Shown: positions 7,001 to 15,731 of the stretch, one piece after another | Layout: each line of letters begins with the position of its first letter | Numbering within the stretch: the first letter of the stretch is position 1 | Origin: Gammaproteobacteria bacterium | GTDB taxonomy: Bacteria; Pseudomonadota; Gammaproteobacteria; GCF-002020875 | Direction of reading: 5' to 3' | Length of the DNA: 20,912 nt | Assembly: GCA_018671205.1 (NCBI GenBank) | Contig: JABHIC010000346.1 | Location: 1-20,912, forward strand | Made by a program: the position numbers and the translations under genes | The notes under the pieces: model-generated | The model's database searches: none | Told to the model about the DNA's origin: nothing | Seen by the model: only the letters and a program-made list of their open reading frames with translations

Positions 7001-10000
7001 CAAGCTGAACACTCACACGCTGGAGCAGCATGACAAGCTGATTACTGATATGGCCAATGGCGGCAGTACGCCTGAAGCACTCCAGCAGGGATTCAAGGGG
7101 CTGTCAGACAGTGAGGATGCCATTAAGGCTGAGCTGCAGGAGATGACCAAGAAGCAGCTGTTGAGCCGCATGGGAACCATGGGCCAGATGCGATACAAGA
7201 GTGAGAAAAAGAGTCGGGTGGTTGATGCAGCATACGATAGCTTGGTGAGTGACTTTGCCCTGTCCAGTTACAGTTATGGTATGGACGGCCCACGCCCTGC
7301 AATCCAAAAGCTGGTAGATGGATACACGCCAGAGGATCTAACAGGCTATGCAGAGCAGGTTGCACAATCACGATCAGAGTACCAGCAGAAGGTAGAGCAG
7401 GTAAATGCGGCTATCGATAACCCACAAACACTGGAAGATTATCAGCTCCTCGTTCGCAATAAAGGGGTAGACGCACTCACCCCAGAGCAGAAGCGAGAGA
7501 TTGATCGTCTGCAGGCAGAGAAAGCAGAGCCAGAGGTTGAAGAAAAGCCGCTGGAGTTTGTGCTTCACGAGACGAAGCACACCAAAAAAGGACATGACCT
7601 GTTCGTTGTGCAGACTTCAGAGCGTGTAGATCGTTCCACGTTTGAGCAATTGAGAAGTAAGGCTCAAGACATGGGGGGGAGATACTCAGGATACGCCAAA
7701 CAAGGTGCAATCCCAGGCTACACATTCACCGACAAGGCAACAGCAGAAGCGTTTATCGCTGGTGAGTCATTGGATGATGCCGGTTCTGAGGAGCACGAAA
7801 AGCAGGATCGCGGTTTGTCTCGCTTGAGTGAGGTAGCTGATCGCACCAAAGCACAAGGTGAGAAGACACTAAATCAGGATCGTCTGATCAACACTGAACG
7901 CCGTGCGCAACAGGCTGATGGTATAGAGTCCAATGCACAGCGCAAGATCGCACTCGCCGATACCGCAGAGCGCATTGCCCAAGCCGGAAAGGAGGGAAAA
8001 CTAAAACACCTGAAGAAATTCTCTGCTCTATCCCATGTTGAGATGCTGGAGGCCATGCTGAGCCGTGCAAGACACGCTCGCCACCAGGATACCAATAGCT
8101 ATAAAAAGAATGACCCTGTGCAGATTGAGGACATCGATCATGCCATGTACCCCTCTATTGAGGTGTCTGTATCAATCTTGAATGATCTCGCTAACACTGT
8201 TGAGAATGCGCCCAAAGGAAAATTAACAGCCAATCAGCTGCGAGCCAGAATCAAACGTACCGAGGGAGATAGCTATCGATTCAGCACCAAAAAAGAGAGC
8301 ACTGACCGTAAGCTGCTGGAGCGTATTCTGACCAAGCTGAAGATCACTGGTGAAAACTACATTGGGTGGCAGATCCGCACACCCATGGAAGAGATTAAAC
8401 GACTGGAGAGGCTGGGTATCCGTACCGCCCCACAGCTACGTGAGGCACTGCGTGAGTATTTCAGTTATCGATCTGAGGCACCACAGGCCGATCCTATCAA
8501 ACAGGCAGAGCGTGATCTGGTAGGCCGCAAGATTGAGGGGTACTTCCCTACCCCGGCACCTGTAGTGGAGAGAATGCTGGAAGAGGCAGATATTGAGCCG
8601 GGTATGAAGATACTGGAACCATCCGCCGGTAAGGGGAATATTGCTGACGCTCTGAAAGAGGCCGGAGCTGAAGTGGATACCATTGAGCCAGTTGGTGATC
8701 TCCGTACCATTCTGGAGGCAAAAGGACACACCGTAACCGGCTATGACTTGATGGAGCATGGTGTCTTGCCAGAGAAACAGCGTGCAGAAATGGCCGGACT
8801 GGTAAAGAAGATTGAGCAGTCCGGCAAGAAGCTGGACAAGCTGCACCAGGCGCAGCAGAAACGTACCCATGATGGCGCAATGAGCCGAGCAAGGACCACA
8901 ACCTACAATGCTGACACAAGCAATAAGGCCCAACACCTGAAGGATACACAGGGGCATTTAGGGGCGCTAATCAGAGAGGCGCAGCGTAATGGCTCTGTAG
9001 TACCTGAAAGTTTTGTTGGTGCTGCTGACATCTCAGCGGACTTTAATGAAGATGGTAAATATGACCCGATTAAAGCTATCGGATATCACCGTATCGTTAT
9101 GAATCCACCCTTCGAAAAGGGGCAGGATATTGAGCATGTACGCCACGCTCATAGTTTGCTGAAGCCGGGAGGCCGAGTGGTCGCCATCATGAGCGAAGGT
9201 CCATTCTTCCGCAAAGACAAGAAGGCAATCGCATTCAGGGAGTGGTTAGAGGATTTGGGGGGTACCAGTGAGCAATTGCCGGAGGGATCGTTCAAGGAGT
9301 CGAATACCGGAGTGAATACCCGCCTTGTGGTGATCGATAAGCCAGAGACCGTATCAGAGCAGACCAGCAACAAAGAGACAGACTATCAGCCCCGCTATGC
9401 TGCATATCTGAAAACCACCGACAGTCCAAACAATGCCGATTACATAGCCTTTATCATGGGTAAGTCAGGCGATTACAATGAATCCATTGGGTTACCAAGA
9501 GATTTGAATATTCGTGATCATGATGCATTCACAGCTTTCATTGAGACTCAGGTTGAGCAGTCTACCCATGTAGAGCCAGACGGTACAATCGAGCCAGCAA
9601 CCGATACTGTGATTATCGAAGCGGCAAAGGATATGGTCAACTCAGGAAATGCTAGAGACCGGAAACACGCCCGTGACCTACTGATTGAGGCAGTAGACAA
9701 GCGCATTGCACTGGCCAATGCCGAGGGACGTAAAGGCCGTAAGCTGGACAAGGATGAAGAGCGTACCAGCGGCGGGCAGATACTGAAGACACCAGATAGT
9801 TTCGTCACCTTCGATATTCCCGGTGATGGCATATTCAAAGTTGGTGACACCGTTACCCACCTTGAACGATTCAAGAGCCGAATCAAGAAACTATTTACAC
9901 CAAAAGGCGCATCAAAGCCACGCCAGAAATCCCCCACCATTGCTGCATCCATTAAGGATTTCGTAATCCAAGGTGAAGATGCCAACGCCTATGAGCTTGC

Positions 10001-13000
10001 GAGATTAGCAGGCAAAGAGGTGGTGTTTGGCGTATTTCCTCACAGCAGCCATGTAAGTGACCGGGGACAGGTACACTTGTTTGCTGATCCGAAGCCAAGT
10101 GCCAACAAGGAAGATGGACCAGAGGTGCTGGTAGCCCGGGGTGAATCCGTTTTTAGGCACAACCAGCCACCTCAGCCGGTGTACTTCCGAATTGACACCA
10201 ATACCGGTGCCATTATCGCTCAGGGCAATAGCCGGAAGAGTGTCGCTGCAATGGCGAGAGGTAAAGTGAAAGTGAAGCTGAATCAGGAGGAGCTGGAGCA
10301 GCAGTTTATTGAACAATATGAAATCGAGACAGAGGGGCAGACATTGGATGAGGCGGCACAAGAGGCCGCTACCTCAACCAAAAATGATCTACCTGAACCA
10401 ACCCTGAAGATCAGCGGCAAGCCATACCCCAGCAAGAAAAGTGCGATTCTGGCTATCCGAGGGCGCAATGACTACTCGCCAGATACTCATGAGCCCGTAG
10501 AGGTTGATGGAGGGTGGGGAATCTCACTGAAGGCAGTGGAGTCGCCTACTGATCAGAGCGCACCCATGTACTCGCGCAGTGAGGCCGAATCAAATGCAAG
10601 GCCGCTTGAGAAAGCGCTCCTCAGCCGCCTCATCAAACGGTTGCTCATCAAGCCAAGCCATACGCTGGACGTAATCCCTACCCTCGTAAACACGTTCGCG
10701 GACCTTCCTGTAGAGATACAGGAGGATGCCAAGGCCAATAATGCTGAAAACGGTATAAATGGCGTAGTCCATAACGGGAAAGTATACATTGTTGCCGACA
10801 AGATGACCTCTGAGGAGATGGTGGCCGAGACCCTTTTTCATGAGCTGTATGGCCATTATGGATCTCGCCTATTCTTTAATCAGCAGGGTATGAAAGGCTC
10901 AATGCTCAAGTTGTGGAGTGCATTGGGTGGCTACAAAGGGGTGTTGGAGATTGCCGACAAGTACGGCATCAATTTAGAAGAGGATGTCAGAGCACGGTTT
11001 GAGGATCGCTCTCTATCGGTTGAAGAGCGGAATGCCTATATTATGGATGAGCTGCTGGCCCAGCTAATGGGTAAGCTGACCAAAAAAGAGCATCGTATCA
11101 CCAAGGCAGTAAAAGAGATCGTTGGTCGAATTAAAGAGTGGATGCGCTCATTTGGTAGCGGAAAACTCAATGAATGGGTAAATGAAAAGCTGGGTGATAA
11201 GACTGATGCTGAAGTGATCTATCTTCTAAAGCAGATCCGAGAAAACTTGGGTCAGTCGGGCGACTCTACTGGAAAGGATGATCTCAATCGCCCCTCATTC
11301 CAGAGAAACGAATCACCCGAAGCAACAATCAACCACGCCCGTAGCAGCCAAGATCTCTACCGAGGCATTGCTGAGGCGGCCAAACAGAAGTTCCGTGAAC
11401 GTCCTACAGCCTCGCAGATCAAGGAACAGGTACGTAAGCATGGCCTTGGATGGCTGAATGGGCTTCAGTTGGAGGAGTCATACAGCCACGTATTCAATTC
11501 TGAGGGTGCAAACCCACTATCTGAGCTGACCCGTCTGGTTCGTCAAATGAAAGCGGACAAAAACAAAACCATGCAGGATGCTGACCGACTCCAAAAGAGA
11601 TGGGCTGCACTCAAAGGCAAGGCCAATGGTAAGCCGATGAATGAGGAGCTGGGCGAGATCATGCTGGATGCCACACACCTGGGGCTTTACCCTGATCGTC
11701 CATTCAAGGTGCAGCCCAAGGTGGTAAACCTCCGAAAGGAGATTGGCAAGGCTGAAGGTGACCAGAAAGGCCCGTTGCAAAAGGAGCTGGCCGAGCTGAT
11801 GAAACAGAGTAGTCAGCTTCGATCTCGCTACACCAACCTATCAAAAGAGGCGCAGGGGGTCTACGGTGAAATAGAAGCACAGTACCAAGACCACTGGGAA
11901 CAGGTATTCAAGGCTATTGAGGCAAGGCTGATGAGTTCAATCCATGACCAGAAGCTACGCAAGGCCAAGATTGATGCCCTGAGGCTGGCATTCGAGCAGC
12001 AAATGGAGGGACCATATTTTCCATTGAAGCGATTTGGTGACTACCTGATGGTGGCCACCCGTGAAGTGGATGGAGAGAAGGAACGCACTGTTGAGGCATT
12101 TGAGCAGATTTGGAAACGTGACAACCGAAAAGAGGAGTTGGAGGCTGATGGCTGGAAGGTGTTTGCACCAACAGCCAAGGAGCATTTTGGGGCAGATGCA
12201 CCTCCCCCTGAAGGTTTCATGGCCGATGTATTCGCTGAGCTGGACGAGCACGGGATTGAAGATGCTGAGCTGAGAGACTCCCTGCACCAGCTCTACCTCC
12301 GCATGCTACCAGAGGCCAACACACGCAAGAGTGGTATCCACAGGCAGAACGTACCCGGCTTCAACCGAGACGCACGCCGTGCCTTTGCCATGAGCATGAC
12401 CCAGGGCGCACACCACCTCTCCAAGCTGCGCTACGCCCACCAGATGGATAGTGAGATTCACCGTATGGGGGATATGCTGGAGTCTCGTGAGTGGGTGCTG
12501 AACATGGGAGACAAGGGGAGTCAGACAGAGGAAGGCCGTTACCCAACCGAGATTGAGGCGCAGCAGGCCAAATCTAAACTGGAAGAGGCCATACGTCGCT
12601 CTGGTGGTGACCCTGTTTTGTCTATCCGGAAGGAGTCCAACCCTGATGTGGTGGATGGAGAGAGCCTGAATGTAGGCCGACAAGTGCTCAATGAGATGCA
12701 GAAGCGCCATGAACTGTTGATGAACCCAACGGGGAACGGGGTTACTGCCTTCCTGGGTGGGCTGAACTTCGCTATGTATTTGGGGTTCAGCCCAGCAGCA
12801 GCACTGGTCAACTTATCGCAAACGCCAATGGTGGCATTGCCGATGCTGGGTGCGCAATATGGGTGGAAGAAGGCCAGTAGTACGCTGGGGCATTTCTCCA
12901 AAGCCTATCTGGGTAAACGAACAACCACATTTGATGATCTGGATGAAGAGACCGTAAAGCGCATCCAAAGTCATGTGGGTGAAAACAAAATCAGCCTACT

Positions 13001-14357
13001 CAATACCGAGGGACTGACCCGCAACCAGAGACTGGCCCTGCTCCAATGGCTGGATGAAGGCACGGCTGATCTCACCCAATCTCATGATCTGAGTATGACC
13101 GCCCAGAGCCCAACAGCCACTGGTGATCGTATTGGTGACCGCTGGAAACGATTTGTAGATACCTCTGCTTTCTTCTTCCATAACGTGGAGGTAATGAACC
13201 GTGAGGCAACGGGACTTGCAGCCTATGAACTGGAATATCAGAAGCAGATCAAGGCTGGTAAACCTGAGGATGAGGCCCATACCGCTGGAGTCAGAGCGGG
13301 TCGAAATACAATCGACAAAGCCCACTTCGACTACTCTGGAGAGAACCGGGCAAGGCTGATGCAAGGCAATGTGGCCAGAGTGCTAACGGCATTTAAGCAA
13401 TATCCCCAAAATATGATCTACCGTCTGGTGAGAGACTTCCACCAATCATTCGACGGGACTACTGAGGAGCGAAAACTGGCTCAACGTGAGCTGGGCGGGA
13501 TTCTTGGAATGCACGCCATATTTGCTGGAGCTATGGGATTGCCATACATGACGTTACCCGTTGCCCTTGATGCCGTCACTCTGGGCATGAGCGGATTCCG
13601 AGATGATGATGAGCCATGGGATGCTGAGACCGAGATGAAGCTCTGGATGGCCGAAAACTTTGGCACCGAGACTGCTGAGATGGTCATGCATGGCGCATTA
13701 AGAGGTTTACCAATTATTGGTAGTGCTGATATATCCAGTCGCATTCAGTTGAATGAACTCCTGCTGAGAGAAGACACCCGTAGCTTAGAGGGGCGATCCG
13801 CTGCATTGAAGTGGCTGGAGACAGTAGCAGGACCATCATTTGGAATATTTGCTGGTGGCTTCGAGGCTTCTGATCTATTCGGTGAAGGAGAGTGGGAGCG
13901 TGGCTTTGAGAAAGTGGTACCCAAGGCTATGCGGGATGTGATGAAAGCGGTCCGATACGGCAAGGAGGATCTGCGTAATGTGAAGGGAGTGAAGCAGCTT
14001 GATACTGATGCTGGAGACATCATTGCTCAGGGCCTGGGTTTCAATCCATCCAGAGTCCAACAGATGTATGAAGCTCGTGGAGACGTAAACAAGTACAAGG
14101 ACGCTATTGAGGGTACCCGCTCTAATCTGAAGCAGAAGTGGTCCGAGGCTATGGCAACGAAGAACGGTGAAGCCACCCATTGGCTACAAGAAATCGTCCG
14201 ATACAACCGCAATCATCCTGATCGTACTATCTCTGGCAAGGAGCGTATGAAGGCATTGAAGGCCCACCGTAGAGGACAAGAGCAGATGGTAGATGGCGTG
14301 AAGTTACCCGGCACTCAAGACTACCTGAGGGGGGTAGGAGCCTATGCGGATCTCTGA
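4047..14357 (+). CDS. Giant phage polyvalent protein with methyltransferase and metallopeptidase-like domains
   Basis: A 3,436-residue multidomain protein. The N-terminus (about 1-380) is Gly/Ala-rich with several amphipathic or hydrophobic stretches (about 130-160, 200-243, 294-380), like phage internal virion proteins. Two small alpha/beta modules follow (about 430-537), then an acidic Pro/Glu/Ala linker with a 44-residue duplication. Residues 1171-1241 (LHETKHTKKGHDLFVV, then MGGRYSGY) match a module common in polyvalent proteins. About 1500-1750 is an N6-adenine methyltransferase fold: YFPTPAPVVERML, motif I ILEPSAGKG near 1522, and catalytic NPPF at 1686-1689. HELYGH at 2265-2270 is a zincin HExxH, with E2335 a possible third ligand. 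PLKRFGDY near 2659 and FSPAAALVNLSQTP near 2905 to the C-terminus resemble the large polyvalent protein-associated (LPD38-like) region. GGGGAGAG precedes the ATG. Domain names are by motif only. In related proteins the role is to enter with phage DNA and counter host defences. Confidence 0.88.
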   Translation: MSQFSVKQAAQEGPETEADRIFSAAEREKAEILRQHRERKRNAQGLQPLEAFKMGAVGTVKSLGSGLKYVGAEDVGEDIESWGEETNQEIYEDLSDDSREALNTPLTVSNEDSFVGFDFNSEAGWEDYFMGAMQGSGSAAASVVMGGPVSAVGKKGALKGMEWFAQRGNREAKQMIKDGADPKKAAEHVLSKYKIGKYSVPDKVAGAVGAAVGFGGFGALSEGGGAAAEAEDAVARMASGDLNKIERFGEIYHQIVEADPNLQNLPVPQKHKIAHTLYAREQADRTFDDMALKGGLVATVAGPIMQRAMVGKSANTGRAFAGGVATESAEEGFIGGETQENVNIATGRPEDEGVSQARAESAVRGGMGGGMVSAPNAAIRSVDNIMHKEERETAERITEKKKASRLNAINQARGASGLTPMQSLDEYKERFVVIPGVDESDPHMVYDTQKQKKFTAKNDADTAGRIAREQNDIHNLGRDDSAAQKVPDKQFQLISEPDEKGVPRYSVIDANSGAEIMPWVAARTEAYSMAWRLNAGELDVSEIPAPTPAPVPTAKRGRVYNTRGGSPSISDVHRKLAEKNTESGSESHRRTIDSAAAQPRDKASTLSDEQIREVIENTPTDDDLDLEEFKIDRMEDIKRYIGNVELQGRQPKDEQDFLDKIYAAVDGLASEQQQDTKKAADKETALNPEQSTIEGAVSDSESTHQPAVEPYIHEGEHVQAQQPAELEPHQIPEPIDGAVAGRDLKPAAATEVEPFIHEGQHIPAEEPAETQSLPAEPIDGEVIVNGFAEINDRALKDPHALPLFSKALKAYQRGDLGKAALDLKYLQGYFQQQADQQSLAVDGQAVELGPIEVLGPSEDAVAKQPANLQPEVAEMPLPAYDPYEVPLASEVVPQDQPIITPPEAETVAPPSEVIAEDLKPFDQLQSRMKEYHSQGMDFGQVWDDVFKKNGSLAEENPYQKFAYMSGDLAANGHSKGRKGLRELWDKLNTHTLEQHDKLITDMANGGSTPEALQQGFKGLSDSEDAIKAELQEMTKKQLLSRMGTMGQMRYKSEKKSRVVDAAYDSLVSDFALSSYSYGMDGPRPAIQKLVDGYTPEDLTGYAEQVAQSRSEYQQKVEQVNAAIDNPQTLEDYQLLVRNKGVDALTPEQKREIDRLQAEKAEPEVEEKPLEFVLHETKHTKKGHDLFVVQTSERVDRSTFEQLRSKAQDMGGRYSGYAKQGAIPGYTFTDKATAEAFIAGESLDDAGSEEHEKQDRGLSRLSEVADRTKAQGEKTLNQDRLINTERRAQQADGIESNAQRKIALADTAERIAQAGKEGKLKHLKKFSALSHVEMLEAMLSRARHARHQDTNSYKKNDPVQIEDIDHAMYPSIEVSVSILNDLANTVENAPKGKLTANQLRARIKRTEGDSYRFSTKKESTDRKLLERILTKLKITGENYIGWQIRTPMEEIKRLERLGIRTAPQLREALREYFSYRSEAPQADPIKQAERDLVGRKIEGYFPTPAPVVERMLEEADIEPGMKILEPSAGKGNIADALKEAGAEVDTIEPVGDLRTILEAKGHTVTGYDLMEHGVLPEKQRAEMAGLVKKIEQSGKKLDKLHQAQQKRTHDGAMSRARTTTYNADTSNKAQHLKDTQGHLGALIREAQRNGSVVPESFVGAADISADFNEDGKYDPIKAIGYHRIVMNPPFEKGQDIEHVRHAHSLLKPGGRVVAIMSEGPFFRKDKKAIAFREWLEDLGGTSEQLPEGSFKESNTGVNTRLVVIDKPETVSEQTSNKETDYQPRYAAYLKTTDSPNNADYIAFIMGKSGDYNESIGLPRDLNIRDHDAFTAFIETQVEQSTHVEPDGTIEPATDTVIIEAAKDMVNSGNARDRKHARDLLIEAVDKRIALANAEGRKGRKLDKDEERTSGGQILKTPDSFVTFDIPGDGIFKVGDTVTHLERFKSRIKKLFTPKGASKPRQKSPTIAASIKDFVIQGEDANAYELARLAGKEVVFGVFPHSSHVSDRGQVHLFADPKPSANKEDGPEVLVARGESVFRHNQPPQPVYFRIDTNTGAIIAQGNSRKSVAAMARGKVKVKLNQEELEQQFIEQYEIETEGQTLDEAAQEAATSTKNDLPEPTLKISGKPYPSKKSAILAIRGRNDYSPDTHEPVEVDGGWGISLKAVESPTDQSAPMYSRSEAESNARPLEKALLSRLIKRLLIKPSHTLDVIPTLVNTFADLPVEIQEDAKANNAENGINGVVHNGKVYIVADKMTSEEMVAETLFHELYGHYGSRLFFNQQGMKGSMLKLWSALGGYKGVLEIADKYGINLEEDVRARFEDRSLSVEERNAYIMDELLAQLMGKLTKKEHRITKAVKEIVGRIKEWMRSFGSGKLNEWVNEKLGDKTDAEVIYLLKQIRENLGQSGDSTGKDDLNRPSFQRNESPEATINHARSSQDLYRGIAEAAKQKFRERPTASQIKEQVRKHGLGWLNGLQLEESYSHVFNSEGANPLSELTRLVRQMKADKNKTMQDADRLQKRWAALKGKANGKPMNEELGEIMLDATHLGLYPDRPFKVQPKVVNLRKEIGKAEGDQKGPLQKELAELMKQSSQLRSRYTNLSKEAQGVYGEIEAQYQDHWEQVFKAIEARLMSSIHDQKLRKAKIDALRLAFEQQMEGPYFPLKRFGDYLMVATREVDGEKERTVEAFEQIWKRDNRKEELEADGWKVFAPTAKEHFGADAPPPEGFMADVFAELDEHGIEDAELRDSLHQLYLRMLPEANTRKSGIHRQNVPGFNRDARRAFAMSMTQGAHHLSKLRYAHQMDSEIHRMGDMLESREWVLNMGDKGSQTEEGRYPTEIEAQQAKSKLEEAIRRSGGDPVLSIRKESNPDVVDGESLNVGRQVLNEMQKRHELLMNPTGNGVTAFLGGLNFAMYLGFSPAAALVNLSQTPMVALPMLGAQYGWKKASSTLGHFSKAYLGKRTTTFDDLDEETVKRIQSHVGENKISLLNTEGLTRNQRLALLQWLDEGTADLTQSHDLSMTAQSPTATGDRIGDRWKRFVDTSAFFFHNVEVMNREATGLAAYELEYQKQIKAGKPEDEAHTAGVRAGRNTIDKAHFDYSGENRARLMQGNVARVLTAFKQYPQNMIYRLVRDFHQSFDGTTEERKLAQRELGGILGMHAIFAGAMGLPYMTLPVALDAVTLGMSGFRDDDEPWDAETEMKLWMAENFGTETAEMVMHGALRGLPIIGSADISSRIQLNELLLREDTRSLEGRSAALKWLETVAGPSFGIFAGGFEASDLFGEGEWERGFEKVVPKAMRDVMKAVRYGKEDLRNVKGVKQLDTDAGDIIAQGLGFNPSRVQQMYEARGDVNKYKDAIEGTRSNLKQKWSEAMATKNGEATHWLQEIVRYNRNHPDRTISGKERMKALKAHRRGQEQMVDGVKLPGTQDYLRGVGAYADL
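6171..6392 (+). repeat. 44-residue tandem duplication in the giant protein linker
   Basis: EPYIHEGEHVQAQQPAE at residue 709 recurs as EPFIHEGQHIPAEEPAE at residue 753. Each copy ends with PEPIDGAV or AEPIDGEV. The spacing is 132 bases. The repeat sits in an acidic, Pro-rich linker between folded modules. It may be a docking motif or simply an expanded linker. Confidence 0.75.
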
Positions 14358-14366
14358 TTTACCCCT

Positions 14367-14385
14367 GTTTTGTCTATGCGTAATC
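14367..14385 (+). repeat. TCTATGCG-type site 1
   Basis: GTTTTGTCTATGCGTAATC, 10 bases after the stop of the giant gene. It is one of four plus-oriented copies of a motif found only in gaps between phage genes. The core GTCTATGCGYAAT is shared with site 2 at 14515-14540. The extreme end of the giant gene (14339-14353, GCCTATGCGGATC) is a further partial match. Confidence 0.6.
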
Positions 14386-14438
14386 GTGCTCAACTTTTTG
14401 CAGAAAATAGCAATGCTATCAAATCAATATCTTACGGA

Positions 14439-14456
14439 CTATCGCGCAAAGACAAC
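14439..14456 (-). repeat. TCTATGCG-type site, inverted copy
   Basis: The minus strand reads GTTGTCTTTGCGCGATAG, matching TTGTCTATGCGCAATAC of site 2 at most positions. It lies between the two plus-oriented sites, so this 200-base leader holds three copies in mixed orientation. Confidence 0.45.
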
Positions 14457-14514
14457 CTGCGACTCTTGTTTTTATGGGGGGGGGTGGGTTGAGCTGTGTG
14501 CCGCCCCTGAAACA

Positions 14515-14540
14515 CTTTAATTTTTGTCTATGCGCAATAC
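14515..14540 (+). repeat. TCTATGCG-type site 2
   Basis: CTTTAA, five T, then GTCTATGCGCAATAC, ending 20 bases before the ATG of the next gene. It overlaps the place where a promoter or operator of that gene would lie. A G9 run (14476-14484) sits between this site and the inverted copy. Confidence 0.6.
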
Positions 14541-14559
14541 CATTTAACCGGAAACAACA

Positions 14560-15429
14560 ATGAAACTACTGATCGACCTTGACGATGATTACGAGAAAAT
14601 AGGCTGCGAAATGCCCTCTGGTACCCCCGTTGGCAAGTGCCGCCTGCACTCTGATGCCTTCCCCCCTACCGCAGAGAAGATTGAGTTTGGCGTAACCAGT
14701 ATGCGCCACCAACTTCCGGCTATTGTTGAAGTCACTGGGGTCCCAGATGCCTTGAGGGGAAATCCGCAGGCCATTATCCAGCAACTGGTATCCGCTCCAA
14801 TCTCCATTCATGGCGGCAATCACTCGATCAAATACACCAAACTGACATCAGGTCGGGTGGTCCGCAAAAACCCCATGGCTATGACGAACCAGCAGCGGTT
14901 TGAGGTGTTGAAAAACAGATACCATCTAACGGCCAAAGACATTTCTAGGATGACGTACCGCAAATCAAGCAGCATATATGGGTGGACTGCATCTAGGCGA
15001 CGGCCCAGCGGGAAAAGAGACCAGATCCCTTCCGCGCCATTGGAGCTATTGCGCTACAAAATGGGGGATAAAGAGCTGATCCATCATTATGCTTTCTGGC
15101 GTGTGCGTCCTGAAGATAGGCTGACTCGCCATGCTGTTTTGTGGAATGGTGTCAAAACCGGCTTCTGGGATCTGCCAACCAATGAGCAATTCCGGCAAAT
15201 CGTAGAGGAGTACAACCTCTCCGATAGAGAAGTGGCCGCAATGACTCTGAAGAAGCCTGCCTCCTACTACCAGTGGAAGACCACCCCAGACAAAGATGGC
15301 TTTCGAGAAATGCCAAAGGCTGAACTGGAGCTGCTCTTGCTGAAGCTGGATGAGAAGAAGTTGAAGCTGGATGAGTCTGTTCCCCCTGCCTTGAGGAAGA
15401 GGTTTGCTGAGGTTGGGGTGGCTCGATGA
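14560..15429 (+). CDS. Protein with two helix-turn-helix-like repeats, putative DNA-binding protein
   Basis: A 289-residue protein of no family I can name. Residues 109-168 and 207-263 are an internal duplication. Both start TNxQ, then Y-N/H-L, MT, a K-rich turn, S-x-Y-x-W, P-x-A-x-LELL-x-x-K. Each looks like a phage or XRE-type helix-turn-helix unit (YHLTAKDISRMTYRKSSSIYGW; YNLSDREVAAMTLKKPASYYQW). The first 100 residues are a different, unrecognised domain. The C-terminal tail is charged (KLDEKKLKLDE). It begins 202 bases after the giant gene on the same strand, separated by repeated TCTATGCG sites. The ribosome site is weak (CCGGAAAC, 8-10 bases upstream). It could be a regulator of the phage early region. 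The DNA-binding role is inferred. Confidence 0.75.
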   Translation: MKLLIDLDDDYEKIGCEMPSGTPVGKCRLHSDAFPPTAEKIEFGVTSMRHQLPAIVEVTGVPDALRGNPQAIIQQLVSAPISIHGGNHSIKYTKLTSGRVVRKNPMAMTNQQRFEVLKNRYHLTAKDISRMTYRKSSSIYGWTASRRRPSGKRDQIPSAPLELLRYKMGDKELIHHYAFWRVRPEDRLTRHAVLWNGVKTGFWDLPTNEQFRQIVEEYNLSDREVAAMTLKKPASYYQWKTTPDKDGFREMPKAELELLLLKLDEKKLKLDESVPPALRKRFAEVGVAR

Positions 15430-15731
15430 CGGGAAGTGTGGTCAACACGAAAAGTGGATATGGAGTCTCAGGGCGAAATCCAGAATTTGGATCTCGCTTA
15501 TGAAGCAAATAACAGTACGGGTTCCGATCTGGAGCCCGCATTTAAATCAAACCGTTACAATCCAATCGTACTCATCAATATCACTGCTCTGGTAGAGTCA
15601 CTCATCACCTAGCTGCACTCATGAAGGGGCTGTGCATGATCGGTTGCCTAGAGTGCTGGCTGGGGTAAAGCGCTACAGGCACAAAAAAACCAGCGCAGTG
15701 GCTGGGTCAGGGAAGTCGGATCGACCTGGGT
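15430..15731. other. Convergent noncoding gap
   Basis: About 300 bases lie between genes that face each other. GGGTTCC-gatct-GGAGCCC at 15519-15537 is a 7-bp stem with one wobble. It is followed by GCATTT rather than a T-run, so it is a poor plus-strand terminator. The only clear signal is the minus-strand terminator at 15683-15706. No tRNA fold was found, and the 63-codon plus frame here has no coding character. Confidence 0.55.
15683..15706 (-). terminator. Rho-independent terminator of the minus-strand early genes
   Basis: On the minus strand CCAGC, a 6-base loop, GCTGG, then T7. It starts about 26 bases after the stop of the 150-residue protein gene and closes the leftward transcription unit. 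Confidence 0.75.

Noticed and set aside
8436..8957. 173-codon minus-strand frame inside the giant gene, and the 145-codon frame at 9548-9985
   Set aside because: Both lie wholly antisense to well-supported methyltransferase-region coding sequence, with no ribosome site and shadow-like composition.
4047..14357. N4-type virion RNA polymerase, suggested by the similar giant size
   Set aside because: I see no T7-like polymerase motifs. The recognisable segments are methyltransferase, HExxH and polyvalent-protein modules.
15404..15595. 63-codon plus-strand frame and a tRNA-like hairpin in the convergent gap
   Set aside because: The frame has no coding character. The GGGTTCC...GGAGCCC stem has a 5-base loop, lacks the TTCRANNC pattern and has no acceptor or anticodon arms around it.
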